Part shown: positions 35,197 through 45,628 of the stretch, piece by piece
Layout of the letters: the number at the start of each line of letters is the position of its first letter
How positions within the stretch are numbered: position 1 is the first letter of the stretch
DNA from: Crocinitomicaceae bacterium
Lineage (GTDB): Bacteria > Bacteroidota > Bacteroidia > Flavobacteriales_D > Crocinitomicaceae
Assembly: GCA_030833845.1 (NCBI GenBank)
Contig: JAURGK010000007.1
Location: forward strand, 1 to 64,000
Reading direction: 5' to 3'
Length of the DNA stretch: 64,000 nucleotides
Made by a program: the position numbers and the translations under genes
Notes under the pieces: generated by a model
The model's database searches: none
Told to the model about the DNA's origin: nothing
The model's input: only the letters and a program-made list of their open reading frames with translations

Positions 35197-36300
35197 TTAG
35201 GCAATGACTGGATTCGGCTTACCTAGGTTTTTGAGCATTTTAGTGTGCTCAGAAAGCGCCTCTACAAAAGTTTTGTATGAATAATACGGCAGCTGGTATT
35301 CTTTTGCGGTTTGTTCAACAATTTGAGAGATTTTTTTGTAGTGGATATGACAAATAGAAGGAAATAAGTGGTGTTCCACCTGATAATTAAGCCCCCCAAC
35401 ATACCATGAAAACAACCTAGATTTTGGTGCAAAATTGGCTGTATTGAAAAGTTGGTTTACGGCCCAATCTGCCTCAACCACGCCAGAATCATTTGGAATG
35501 GGGTAGGTTGATGTTGGCACGACATGTGCGGGTTGAAAAATCATAGCCAAGATTAAGCCGCAAATAAATTGCATTAATAAAAATCCAAGCACATTGATTA
35601 GCCACGAAGCACCCCCAAAGTAGATAGGCAAGAACAAAAAGATGGCCGTGTAGATGAGTTTAAAAAGTATGATTCTAAACATGTGTTGGGCAAAAGTCAC
35701 ACCTTGGGCCTCAACTAGTCCCCTTTTCTGATACCTAAAAGCTTGTTGATAATCTTTGGTGAGGTACCAAAATAATGTCATCATGCCATAAAAAAACCAG
35801 GCATACAAATGTTGAAATCGGTGAATGGCATAGTATTTCGAATGCGGTGAAAAACGCAACATAAAGACAGGCGGATCAATGTCTTCGTCATGCTCGGCAA
35901 CGTTGGTATAAGTGTGATGTAAAACGTTGTGTTGAATACGCCAATTGCGCGCGCTTCCTCCAAGTAGAATCATTACGTTGCTCACCAGTACATTTACCCA
36001 TTCTTTACGCGAGTAGGCACCGTGATTGGCGTCGTGCATCACAGATAGGCCAACACCAGCCATTCCTAACCCCATTACGAACCACAGCCCAATATATGCA
36101 ATAGCCGGTAGGTTTTGAAAGTATAAAAAACCGTAGGGAACTAAAAATAGAGCCAAGAGTGCAAATGTTTTAAAAACCATTGCGGCATTTGCGGTTTTGG
36201 CAATTTTGTTTTCCTTAAAGTATGCGTTGACTCGCGATTTAAGCGTCTTGTAGAACTCAGAATTGTGTTCTTTGGAAAATTGTATTGTGTTGTTTTGCAT
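35197..36300 (-). CDS. Membrane fatty acid desaturase
   Basis: This is a di-iron integral membrane desaturase of 367 residues. Its three histidine boxes are HDANHG, HNVLHHTY and QVEHHLFP; the last has the Gln typical of front-end or linoleoyl-type desaturases. Four to six hydrophobic spans lie between them. No fused cytochrome b5 domain is present, so electrons must come from a separate ferredoxin or cytochrome. It introduces double bonds into acyl chains and probably tunes membrane fluidity; regiospecificity is unknown. A near-consensus TAACTTTA (minus strand, 36318-36325) lies upstream. Confidence 0.9.
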   Translation of the reverse strand: MQNNTIQFSKEHNSEFYKTLKSRVNAYFKENKIAKTANAAMVFKTFALLALFLVPYGFLYFQNLPAIAYIGLWFVMGLGMAGVGLSVMHDANHGAYSRKEWVNVLVSNVMILLGGSARNWRIQHNVLHHTYTNVAEHDEDIDPPVFMLRFSPHSKYYAIHRFQHLYAWFFYGMMTLFWYLTKDYQQAFRYQKRGLVEAQGVTFAQHMFRIILFKLIYTAIFLFLPIYFGGASWLINVLGFLLMQFICGLILAMIFQPAHVVPTSTYPIPNDSGVVEADWAVNQLFNTANFAPKSRLFSWYVGGLNYQVEHHLFPSICHIHYKKISQIVEQTAKEYQLPYYSYKTFVEALSEHTKMLKNLGKPNPVIA

Positions 36301-36366
36301 CGGCAGGTTTTAGGCTGTAAAGTTACACAATTAATGATAGCCCACCTTAATAATACACGTTCCTCA

Positions 36367-38202
36367 TTATGACAGGCCCTGCAAGGCACAAAGCCGATGG
36401 TATAAACCCTTAGTAGCCATAAGAGTATCATGCGTTCCGCACTCAATTATTTTACCTTTAGACAAAACAATGATTTGATCAGCATTTCGAACCGTAGACA
36501 GGCGGTGTGCGATTACAAAAGAAGTACGATCTTTCATTAGATTCTCCAAGGCCTGTTGCACCAAGGTTTCAGATTCTGTGTCTAAGGCAGAGGTGGCTTC
36601 ATCGAGTATTAAAATTGCGGGGTCTTTATAAATGGCCCTTGCGATCGCGATGCGCTGTTTTTGACCACCAGAAAGTTTGTTTCCGCGCTCACCGAGCAGT
36701 GAATCATAACCATCTTCTAGGGCGAGAATAAACTCATGCGCATTGGCTACTTTTGCCGCGTGAAGAACCCTTTCCATATCAATTAGTGTATCACCAAACG
36801 CAATGTTCTGGGCCGCCGTCATGTTGAACAAAAATGATTCTTGACTAACCACACCGATAAGGCTGCGCAAAGATTCAAGATCGATATTTTGTATGTTTTG
36901 ACCATCAATCTCTATAGCGCCGGTGCTTACATCATGAAAGCGTAACAGTAAATCCATCAAGGTTGACTTGCCACTTCCCGACTCTCCAACAATGGCAACA
37001 AGCTTGCCTTTTTGAACCTTCCAGTTGATTTGTTCCAACACCGCATGATCGTTATATGCAAAACCTACATTGTCGAAGGAAACTTGATCTTTGAAGCTCT
37101 TTATTGAAGGAGCATTAGGTGCGTTGACAAGCGGGTTTGGTGCGTTGAGCAGGCTGTTGATTCGGTCTTGAGAGGCTTGTGCTTTATTCATGTTGGCCAT
37201 GTTGTTGGAAACACTTTGAATTGGCCGCAAAAACTGTGAAAAAACAATGATATAAGTAAGGAAAACTTCACCCGTAAGACCGATCTCTGTCCCGTTCAAA
37301 ATCAATCGCCCCCCAAAAAACACCAAAGCAAGCAAAACCCCTGCACCTAAGGTTTCGTTGACTAAGGGAGAAAGGTCTTTTTTTCTAAACACCCTCGTGG
37401 CCAATTTTTGGTGTTGGTCGTTTTGTTTGCTAAACTGCTCCACAACAACCCTGACCGCATTAAATGCTTTAATTACCCGCACACCCCCTAGGTTTTCATC
37501 CATAGAGGCATACAAGAATCCTAGTTGTTCTTGTGTTTTTTTTGCAGTGCGTTTGAGGCTTTTTCCAATTCTAGAGATAACAAAGGCTGACACCGGAAGA
37601 AGAAGTAGAGCGGTTAAAGTTAGACCAGGGCTCATGTAAATCAAGGTGATTAAGTTAATCAGTATAGCAAGCGGCTCGCGGAAAATGAGCTCAAGAAGAC
37701 TCACCACCGCCACTTCAATTTCATTAACATCGCTATTCATTCTTGCCATAAGATCCCCTTTCTTTTCATTGCTGTGATAAGCCAAGGGCAATTCGAGAGA
37801 CTTTTTAAAAAGCAATAAGCGAATGTCTCTTACTACCGATATTCGTAATTGAGATTGTGTCCAGACAGCGCCATAGCGAAATATATTTTTGAGAAGAAAA
37901 GCAATAAAAACACTTACACAAACATATAGCAATGCTGATTTGGGATCAGATTTAACAAGCAAATATAATTCATGATTGTATGCATCTTGAATGTAATGAA
38001 TTAAATTGCCAAAACCCTTCCACTCAGGCTTAGCCACCTTTTGCAATTCTTCAGGCTTTTTAAAAATGAGTTGCAATACAGGAATAAAAAGCACCAGCGA
38101 AAGCAAATTGAATATAACGAAGAGCAGATTGAACAAGATTGTAGCCCAAGCAAGACCTCTGTATTTAAATGTATAGTGGTATATTTCTTTGTAATAAGAC
38201 AT
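36367..38202 (-). CDS. ABC exporter, fused permease-ATPase (MsbA-like)
   Basis: This half-size exporter has about 611 residues. Residues 1-330 form a six-span membrane domain. The C-terminal ATPase has Walker A GESGSGKST, signature LSGGQKQR, Walker B ILILDEATSALD and the switch His in FVIAHRLST. MsbA-type proteins flip lipid A core or other lipids; this subgroup is common in Bacteroidota. An upstream in-frame start (38247) is rejected: a perfect -7 box ends 5 bases before ATG 38202, which makes MSYYKEIYHY the real N-terminus. It is divergent from rbfA. Confidence 0.9.
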   Translation of the reverse strand: MSYYKEIYHYTFKYRGLAWATILFNLLFVIFNLLSLVLFIPVLQLIFKKPEELQKVAKPEWKGFGNLIHYIQDAYNHELYLLVKSDPKSALLYVCVSVFIAFLLKNIFRYGAVWTQSQLRISVVRDIRLLLFKKSLELPLAYHSNEKKGDLMARMNSDVNEIEVAVVSLLELIFREPLAILINLITLIYMSPGLTLTALLLLPVSAFVISRIGKSLKRTAKKTQEQLGFLYASMDENLGGVRVIKAFNAVRVVVEQFSKQNDQHQKLATRVFRKKDLSPLVNETLGAGVLLALVFFGGRLILNGTEIGLTGEVFLTYIIVFSQFLRPIQSVSNNMANMNKAQASQDRINSLLNAPNPLVNAPNAPSIKSFKDQVSFDNVGFAYNDHAVLEQINWKVQKGKLVAIVGESGSGKSTLMDLLLRFHDVSTGAIEIDGQNIQNIDLESLRSLIGVVSQESFLFNMTAAQNIAFGDTLIDMERVLHAAKVANAHEFILALEDGYDSLLGERGNKLSGGQKQRIAIARAIYKDPAILILDEATSALDTESETLVQQALENLMKDRTSFVIAHRLSTVRNADQIIVLSKGKIIECGTHDTLMATKGLYHRLCALQGLS

Positions 38203-38207
38203 TGATA

Positions 38208-38215
38208 CAAAGATA
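38208..38215 (-). promoter_or_regulatory. -7 box for the MsbA-like exporter
   Basis: The minus strand reads TATCTTTG (TAnnTTTG), separated from the ATG by only 5 bases, so the transcript should have almost no leader. Confidence 0.6.
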
Positions 38216-38254
38216 CATTTTTGTTGACAAGGGGGGTAGCAGAGCAAGTATTCT

Positions 38255-38262
38255 TACCTTTG
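38255..38262 (+). promoter_or_regulatory. -7 box for rbfA
   Basis: TACCTTTG (TAnnTTTG) ends 4 bases before the rbfA ATG, predicting a leaderless or nearly leaderless mRNA. Confidence 0.6.
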
Positions 38263-38266
38263 CATC

Positions 38267-38602
38267 ATGAGTTCAATAAGACAGCAAAAAATTGAAGCAG
38301 TAATTCAAGCAGAATTGGCTATCTTTTTTCAACGACATGCCAGCGACATTTGTTTGGGGTCAATGGTGTCAGTAACTGTGGTGCGCATTACCTCTGATTT
38401 AAGCTTGGCGCGGGTTTATCTGAGCATTTTTGCTGGTCCCGATAAAAAAACGGTGTTGGAACACATCCAAGAGCATCGTGGTAAAATCCGTTTGGAAGTA
38501 GGGAAAAGATTAAAAAATCTTCGCAAAATCCCAGATTTAATGTTTCATATCGATGACTCCCTCGATTATGCTCATCAAATCGACGAACTTCTCAAGAAAT
38601 AG
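38267..38602 (+). CDS. rbfA: Ribosome-binding factor A
   Basis: This KH-fold factor of 111 residues helps mature the 30S subunit and the 5' end of 16S rRNA. It shows SSIRQQKIEAVIQAELAIFF, VSVTVVRITSDLSLARVYLS and the terminal LRKIPDLMFHIDDSLDYAHQ with the family's PxLxFxxDxS core. It is followed immediately by the LolE-like permease in the same frame; only CAA lies between the rbfA TAG and the ATC codon proposed as the permease start. Confidence 0.95.
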   Translation: MSSIRQQKIEAVIQAELAIFFQRHASDICLGSMVSVTVVRITSDLSLARVYLSIFAGPDKKTVLEHIQEHRGKIRLEVGKRLKNLRKIPDLMFHIDDSLDYAHQIDELLKK

Positions 38603-38605
38603 CAA

Positions 38606-39808
38606 ATCAATACCCCACTCTACATAGCAAAAAGATATTTATTCAATCGGTCTAAAAAATCGATTGTACGTGTAATTTCGAGAATTTCTGTTGTGGGTAT
38701 AGCGGTTTGTGTGGCGGCGATGGTCATACTACTTTCGGCGTTTAACGGTATAGAACACATGGTCTCTAAGTTGTATACAGCGTTTGATGCACCGCTGACA
38801 ATTCAACATAAAAGTCGAAAAACATTCTTTGTAAGTCAGTTGGATTTAAAGACAATCCAACAAATGAAAGGCATAAAATCCATTAGCAAGGAAAGAGAAG
38901 AGCTGGTGGTTTTGAGAAAGAATAAACGATGGATCAACGCCAATATACACGCTGTTGATCATATTTTTATTCGAGAGGCCAAGGTTAAGAATCATTTAAT
39001 TAATGGTTTTGGTTCGGAGCGTTTAAATCAAGAAAACAGCGTTTTCTTAGGGGCAGAAGTTTTTTCGAAACTAAAATTAGGATTAGGCTCCGAGCAAAAC
39101 GACATTGTTATTTATGCCCCCAAAAATAATTTAAGGTTACGGCCTGGCTCTAGCCCCTTTAAAACAGCTTCTCTGGATGTTGCCGGCGCGCTCAATTACA
39201 ATCAAGAATTGAATGGCACGGTGGTTTTATGTAATCTTAATTTAGTTGCTACTTTGTTTGATCAACCTGATGCCCTGTCTAGGGTGAACATATATCTTGA
39301 GCCCGGCGCTAGTGAGAGGCTTGTAAGTGAGCAAATAAAAAAGATAACAGGCGCAGCCTTTAAGGTAAAGACACAGTTTGAGAAAAATGAGTTGATTTAT
39401 AAAACAAGCAAATCTGAGCGCTTGGTAGTTTTTATTATTTTGTTGTTTGTATTTGTTTTGGCTTCATTTAATCTAATTGCCGCACTTACAATGCTCACCC
39501 ATGAAAAAAGAGAAAACCTCACCATCATGAAGGCCATGGGAATGAGTGCAAAAGATAGGTTTATGGTTTTCTTTTTAGAAGGTCAATTACTTGTTGTGTT
39601 TGGGGTGTCTTTAGGTTTAGGTTTGGGACTTCTTATTTGTTGGTCTCAGCAAACAATAGGCTGGTTAATTGTTCCGGGCGCTAATGTGCCATTTCCAATT
39701 GTGTTTCAAGCACGTGATTTTTTATACATTCTACTCGCCTCTAGCGCCTTAGGTTTTTTATTTACCTATTTCCCTTTAAGGATTTTATTGAATAAGTCAG
39801 CGCAATAA
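38606..39808 (+). CDS. LolC/LolE-like FtsX permease, apparent ATC start
   Basis: This is the membrane subunit of a lipoprotein-releasing-type ABC transporter: a span near residues 30-50 (VGIAVCVAAMVILLSAFNGIE), a large periplasmic domain, and three C-terminal spans with the FtsX pattern (LTMLTHEKRENLTIMKAMGM). The first usual start codon, GTG 38693, would remove the conserved PLYIAKRYLF element and half the first span. In frame upstream the DNA reads Q-I-N-T-P-L-Y-I-A-K-R-Y-L-F directly after the rbfA stop; relatives begin M-N-x-P-L-Y-I-A, so the ATC at 38606 sits where ATG is expected. That gives 400 residues. An ATG-to-ATC change or read-through of the rbfA stop are alternatives. Confidence 0.78.
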   Translation: MNTPLYIAKRYLFNRSKKSIVRVISRISVVGIAVCVAAMVILLSAFNGIEHMVSKLYTAFDAPLTIQHKSRKTFFVSQLDLKTIQQMKGIKSISKEREELVVLRKNKRWINANIHAVDHIFIREAKVKNHLINGFGSERLNQENSVFLGAEVFSKLKLGLGSEQNDIVIYAPKNNLRLRPGSSPFKTASLDVAGALNYNQELNGTVVLCNLNLVATLFDQPDALSRVNIYLEPGASERLVSEQIKKITGAAFKVKTQFEKNELIYKTSKSERLVVFIILLFVFVLASFNLIAALTMLTHEKRENLTIMKAMGMSAKDRFMVFFLEGQLLVVFGVSLGLGLGLLICWSQQTIGWLIVPGANVPFPIVFQARDFLYILLASSALGFLFTYFPLRILLNKSAQ

Positions 39809-39832
39809 TTTCGCAAATTATTTTGATTCTGA

Positions 39833-41389
<1,557 letters not shown>

Positions 41390-41390
41390 T

Positions 41391-41660
41391 ATGTTATTAG
41401 AAATCATTACTCCAGAGGCGAGTCTTTTCAAAGGAGAAGTCAATAGCGTGAGCCTGCCTGGCACCGACGGTGTTTTTCAGGTATTAAACAACCACGCGCC
41501 AATCATTTCCTCACTCAAAGCTGGTGAACTAATTTTTGAAACAAGCGCAGCTGTTGCTCCAAGTGATCACATAGTGGTTTCAGGTAATACAGGCCGAGTT
41601 CAAATCAAAGGCGGAGTTGCTGAATTGAATAACCAGAAGCTAATCGTATTGGCTGAATAA
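41391..41660 (+). CDS. atpC: ATP synthase F1 subunit epsilon, short form
   Basis: This central-stalk subunit has 89 residues, against about 130-140 in enterobacteria. Only the N-terminal beta sandwich is present (MLLEIITPEASLFKGEVNSV, GVFQVLNNHAPIISSLKAGE, GVAELNNQKLIVLAE). The C-terminal helical hairpin that inhibits ATP hydrolysis in longer forms is absent. It starts one base after the atpD stop. A terminator follows. Confidence 0.94.
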   Translation: MLLEIITPEASLFKGEVNSVSLPGTDGVFQVLNNHAPIISSLKAGELIFETSAAVAPSDHIVVSGNTGRVQIKGGVAELNNQKLIVLAE

Positions 41661-41681
41661 GAAATTGAATAGTTAAACATC

Positions 41682-41713
41682 AAAAGGGAGAGGTAATACC
41701 AATCCCTTTTTTT
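41682..41713 (+). terminator. Terminator of atpD-atpC
   Basis: An AAAGGGA / TCCCTTT stem with an inner GGT-AAT-ACC hairpin is followed by a T run. Confidence 0.75.
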
Positions 41714-41754
41714 ATGAGGTTTTCCCAAAAGATTATGTATTTTCGTTGCTCCAA

Positions 41755-42507
41755 ATGACCGAGGCCCCACCCATAGATTTAAACAACATTCCTAAGCATA
41801 TTGCTTTAATTATGGATGGCAATGGCAGGTGGGCCAAAAATCAAGGACAACACCGCCTTTTTGGGCATGCTGCAGGAGTTGAATCTGTTAAAGACATCAT
41901 CAAGACTTCCCGAGAGTTGGGTGTTACCTACCTCACGCTGTATGCATTTTCTACCGAAAATTGGTCAAGACCAAGTGAAGAGGTGGAGGGGTTAATGAAC
42001 TTATTGGTAGAAGCCATTTCAAATGAAGTAGATGAAATGCACGCCAATAACGTTAGATTACTAACCATCGGAAACATCAAGGGTTTGCCCGGCAACTGTT
42101 ATGAATCCCTTTGTAAGGCAATGGATAGAACAAAAAATAACACTGCCCTCACACTGGTGTTGGCTTTAAACTATTCGGGGCGGCAAGAGATAATAAACGC
42201 TTCGCTTCGCGCGCATGAATTAATGCAGCAATCGAAAATATCCCCTGAAGAACTTACAGAAGAGACCTTTGCATCATTGCTACAAACCAAAGAAATTCCA
42301 GATCCAGAATTATTGATTCGAACAAGTGGTGAGTGCCGGATTAGTAACTTTTTGCTTTGGCAATTGTCTTACACAGAGTTACTGTTTACAGACACACACT
42401 GGCCAGATTTTCGACGCGATGAATTTATTGATGCCATTGCTCAATATCAAAAAAGAGAACGTCGTTTTGGTAAAGTGTCTGAACAAATTAAACAACCAAA
42501 TGAATAA
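41755..42507 (+). CDS. uppS: Undecaprenyl diphosphate synthase
   Basis: This cis-prenyltransferase makes the C55 lipid carrier for peptidoglycan and polysaccharides. It has about 250 residues. It shows PKHIALIMDGNGRWAKNQG (catalytic Asp), GHAAGVESVKDI, YLTLYAFSTENWSRP, LALNYSGRQEI and DPELLIRTSGECRISNFLLW. ATG 41755 is chosen over TTG 41746, with a near-consensus TATTTTCG box 9 bases upstream of it. The end overlaps bamA by eight bases, coupling lipid-carrier and outer-membrane assembly genes. Confidence 0.96.
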   Translation: MTEAPPIDLNNIPKHIALIMDGNGRWAKNQGQHRLFGHAAGVESVKDIIKTSRELGVTYLTLYAFSTENWSRPSEEVEGLMNLLVEAISNEVDEMHANNVRLLTIGNIKGLPGNCYESLCKAMDRTKNNTALTLVLALNYSGRQEIINASLRAHELMQQSKISPEELTEETFASLLQTKEIPDPELLIRTSGECRISNFLLWQLSYTELLFTDTHWPDFRRDEFIDAIAQYQKRERRFGKVSEQIKQPNE

Positions 42508-45058
42508 ATTATTTTTCATTTTTGTCTTTAGCTTGACAAATGTCATTTGGGCGCAAAGCCCAAGCAGTTTGGGCGCATTGAGCTTTGATTATTCAAACCC
42601 TCAAACATTCGAAATCGGGCCTATTCGCGTAATAGGTGCCGACAACTATGACCACCAAGCTATAAAGTTGATTGCGGGCCTACGTACCGGACAAAAGATC
42701 ACCTTGCCAAGCCAACAAATAAATAAGGCCATCCAACAACTTTGGGCGGAGGGTTTGTTTTCGGATGTTGCTATTTATGCCGAAAAAGAAATTGGCGGCG
42801 TTGTTTATATGGTCATAGAGTTGTCTCCTAGACCTAAACTCTCCAAGTTTAGGTTTGAAGGTGTAAACAAACGTGAAGCAGATAAACTTCGCGAAGAAAT
42901 CAGTTTGTATGCAGGCAAAACAATTACTGAAAATTTAGTATTCGAAACCAAAAGCAAGATACGTAGCTATTACCGCGACAAAGGGTTTTTTTATGCCAAG
43001 GTTCAAATCAATCGCCAACTAGACACCCTGATAAACAATTCAGAAATCTTTGTCATTCAAATTGACAAAGGCATCAAAGTTGGTATCAAGGAAATTGAAT
43101 TTGTTGGCGTTACGGCTGTTCCGGTTTGGAAACTTCGTATGTCCATGAAAGACACCAAGCAAAAAGGCCCTCAGAGAATTTTCAAGCGCTCTAAATACAC
43201 GGAGAGCAGCTATGCGACAGATAAAAAAGCCTTATTAGCAAAGTTCAACGCCGAAGGCCTTAGAGACGCTACGATAACCCATGACACTGTTTTTATGTTG
43301 GATGAAAAGAACATGAAAATACGCATTGAAATCAGCGAAGGGGAAAAATATTATTTTGGAGATATTGAATGGATAGGCAATGCCAAATACCGCTCAAGTT
43401 TTTTAGATACTGTGTTGGGCATTAAGCCCGGCGATTTATACAATAAAGATTTGTTTAGTCAGCGACTTTATGGTAATGGCGACGGCCGCGATATTTCCTC
43501 GCTTTACATGGATCGCGGGTATTTGTTTTTTCAAATTCAGCCTGTAGAAACGGGTGTGGCTGATAATAAAATTAATCACCAAATTCGCATCATTGAGGGC
43601 AAAGAGGCGCACATTGGAACAGTGACGGTACGTGGAAATACCAAAACCAATGACCATGTAATTTTAAGGGAAATTCGCACTAAACCTGGCGATTTATTCA
43701 ACAAGGCCGATATCATGCGTACTCAAAGAGAATTGGCCCAACTTGGATTCTTTGACGAACAAGGTTTTCAAGTGAATCCACAACCCAATCCGGCTAATGG
43801 TACTGTCGACATAGAATACGTAGTTGTAGAAAAGTCAAGTGACCAGATTGAGCTTTCAGGTGGTTACGGTGGTGCAGGACCAAACACCTCAGGTAGGGTG
43901 ATCGGCACACTGGGCCTTTCGTTCAATAATTTTTCTACGAAGAATTTTTTCAAAAAAGAAGCCTGGAGCCCACTTCCAGGTGGTGACGGCCAAAGACTGA
44001 CAATTAGGGCTCAATCTACAGGGCGTTTTTATCAGGGCTACAATTTCTCTTTTACCGAGCCATGGCTGGGGGGTAAAAAACCAAACTCACTAACTTTTTA
44101 CATTACCAACTCATCGATTTCAACCAATGGTTTATTGCGCTCGAACCCGAGCTACAACGGTATTTCAATTTCTGGTGCAGGGGTGGCTATGGGGCGCCGT
44201 AAAAAGTGGCCGGATGATTATTTTGTAGCCAACTATGAGTTGTCATATATGTATTATGACGTGCAGAAATATTCGTTCTTCCCCTTGTTTCAAAATGGAT
44301 ATGCAAATGACATCTCTCTGAAATACACATTACAGCGAAGCTCAGTAAGCGCACCGATTTATCCGCAAAATGGATCTAATTTTATGTTTTCCGCAAAAGC
44401 GACGGCGCCATATTCTTTGTTTGAAAAAGACAAGGACTATTCTTCGCTTACCACCCAGGAACGCTACAAATATTTAGAGTACTTCAAATTAAAGTTCACA
44501 GGAGAGTGGTTTACCCCCCTTAGCGCCGATAAAAAGCTTGTGTTGATGTCTCGCTTTGGTTTTGGCTACATGGGGGCCTATAACAAAGCCAAAGGAGTTT
44601 CGCCGTTCGATAGATTTATAATGGGCGGAAGCGGCCTTACAGGAATGGGCGCAAATCAGATTGGAGGCCGAGAAATTATTGCACTTCGTGGTTATGAAGA
44701 CCAAACGGTTTCTTCGCCGGGCGGCGACCCTATTGTGGCCAAATACACGCTCGAACTCAGATACCCGATTTCCTTAAATCCACAGGCAACGTTTTATGCG
44801 CTTTCATTTCTTGAGGCAGGAAACACTTATCCTAGTTTTGACAAGTTCAATCCATTCAACGTAAAACGCACTGCTGGAGTGGGAATAAGGGTGTTTTTAC
44901 CGATGTTTGGTATGCTTGGCCTAGATTATGGATTAGGCTTCGATCAGCTCGATAGTTGGTCTTCAGGTTTTGGAAAAGGCTCGGATTTGGATATAAAAAC
45001 CAAAGGGTATTATCCGAAATTGACCTTTACAATTGGCATGAATCTTGGAGAATTGTAG
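42500..45058 (+). CDS. bamA: Outer membrane protein assembly factor BamA
   Basis: This Omp85-family insertase has about 852 residues. A signal peptide (MNKLFFIFVFSLTNVIWAQ) is followed by about five POTRA domains (residues 30-430, for example IRVIGADNYDHQAIKLIAGL and VTVRGNTKTNDHVILREIRT). A 16-strand barrel follows, with the conserved loop 6 motif LRGYEDQTVSSPGG. It folds beta-barrel proteins into the outer membrane. ATG 42500 overlaps the uppS end; a longer in-frame extension to 42326 would read through uppS in another frame and is rejected. Two Skp-like chaperone genes follow. Confidence 0.96.
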   Translation: MNKLFFIFVFSLTNVIWAQSPSSLGALSFDYSNPQTFEIGPIRVIGADNYDHQAIKLIAGLRTGQKITLPSQQINKAIQQLWAEGLFSDVAIYAEKEIGGVVYMVIELSPRPKLSKFRFEGVNKREADKLREEISLYAGKTITENLVFETKSKIRSYYRDKGFFYAKVQINRQLDTLINNSEIFVIQIDKGIKVGIKEIEFVGVTAVPVWKLRMSMKDTKQKGPQRIFKRSKYTESSYATDKKALLAKFNAEGLRDATITHDTVFMLDEKNMKIRIEISEGEKYYFGDIEWIGNAKYRSSFLDTVLGIKPGDLYNKDLFSQRLYGNGDGRDISSLYMDRGYLFFQIQPVETGVADNKINHQIRIIEGKEAHIGTVTVRGNTKTNDHVILREIRTKPGDLFNKADIMRTQRELAQLGFFDEQGFQVNPQPNPANGTVDIEYVVVEKSSDQIELSGGYGGAGPNTSGRVIGTLGLSFNNFSTKNFFKKEAWSPLPGGDGQRLTIRAQSTGRFYQGYNFSFTEPWLGGKKPNSLTFYITNSSISTNGLLRSNPSYNGISISGAGVAMGRRKKWPDDYFVANYELSYMYYDVQKYSFFPLFQNGYANDISLKYTLQRSSVSAPIYPQNGSNFMFSAKATAPYSLFEKDKDYSSLTTQERYKYLEYFKLKFTGEWFTPLSADKKLVLMSRFGFGYMGAYNKAKGVSPFDRFIMGGSGLTGMGANQIGGREIIALRGYEDQTVSSPGGDPIVAKYTLELRYPISLNPQATFYALSFLEAGNTYPSFDKFNPFNVKRTAGVGIRVFLPMFGMLGLDYGLGFDQLDSWSSGFGKGSDLDIKTKGYYPKLTFTIGMNLGEL

Positions 45059-45075
45059 TATTGACAATAAATTGG

Positions 45076-45083
45076 TAACTTCG
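45076..45083 (+). promoter_or_regulatory. Possible -7 box for the skp pair
   Basis: TAACTTCG is a one-base variant of TAnnTTTG, 17 bases before the first skp ATG. TTGACA lies at 45061-45066 but at a spacing that does not fit a classical promoter. Confidence 0.35.
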
Positions 45084-45100
45084 TCGTTCTTAGCAGGCAA

Positions 45101-45619
45101 ATGAAATACATGAAACACCTTCTGCTCCTTTTGTTGGTTTTTGGCATGCGCTTTGCTTATGCTCAAGAATTCGCTTTTATAGATTCAGACTACATTTTAG
45201 AGAATGTTCCCGAATATACAGAAGCCAAAGAGCGACTTGATAAAATGGCAGAGCGTTGGACTAAAGAAATAGAGGATCGCTACGCTACGATCAAAGAATT
45301 GAAAAGTAAATATGATCGAGAAGAGGTCTTGTTGCCCAAAGAAGAAAGAGAAAAGCGTAAGCAGGAAATTGAAAAACTCGAGCAGGAGGCCATTGATTTG
45401 CAAACAAAGCACTTTGGAGCGAATGGAGATTATTTTCAAAAACGACAAGAATTGATTAAGCCCATACAGGATCGTGTATTTACGGCTATGAAAAAAGTTG
45501 CAAAAAGAGAGGGCTATGCGTTTGTTTTTGACAAAGCAAACCAAAGCAATTTACTCTATGCAGAAAAAGAATTCGACATATCAGAAGAAGTGCTCGAAGA
45601 AATGGGAATCACTAATTAA
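45101..45619 (+). CDS. OmpH/Skp-family periplasmic chaperone 1
   Basis: The protein has 172 residues. A signal peptide (MKYMKHLLLLLLVFGMRFAYA) is followed by the FAFIDSDYILENVPEYTEAK beta element and then a long charged coiled coil (about 40-120), returning to YAFVFDKANQSNLLYAEKEFD. Skp trimers hold unfolded outer membrane proteins on the way to BamA. This copy is more acidic and basic in its coiled coil than the next one. It is 9 bases upstream of the second copy. Confidence 0.9.
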   Translation: MKYMKHLLLLLLVFGMRFAYAQEFAFIDSDYILENVPEYTEAKERLDKMAERWTKEIEDRYATIKELKSKYDREEVLLPKEEREKRKQEIEKLEQEAIDLQTKHFGANGDYFQKRQELIKPIQDRVFTAMKKVAKREGYAFVFDKANQSNLLYAEKEFDISEEVLEEMGITN

Positions 45620-45628
45620 ACTTTAAAA

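Noticed and set aside
39711..39716. CACGTG hexamer as a further parS site (also at 23781 and 40626)
   Set aside because: The flanks do not match the 16-bp parS palindrome.
38693..39808. GTG 38693 as the start of the LolE-like permease
   Set aside because: It cuts the first membrane span and drops the conserved PLYIAKRYLF segment that is open in frame upstream.
42326..42499. Upstream extension of bamA from a GTG inside uppS
   Set aside because: It runs through conserved uppS sequence in another frame and hides a clear signal peptide that begins at 42500.
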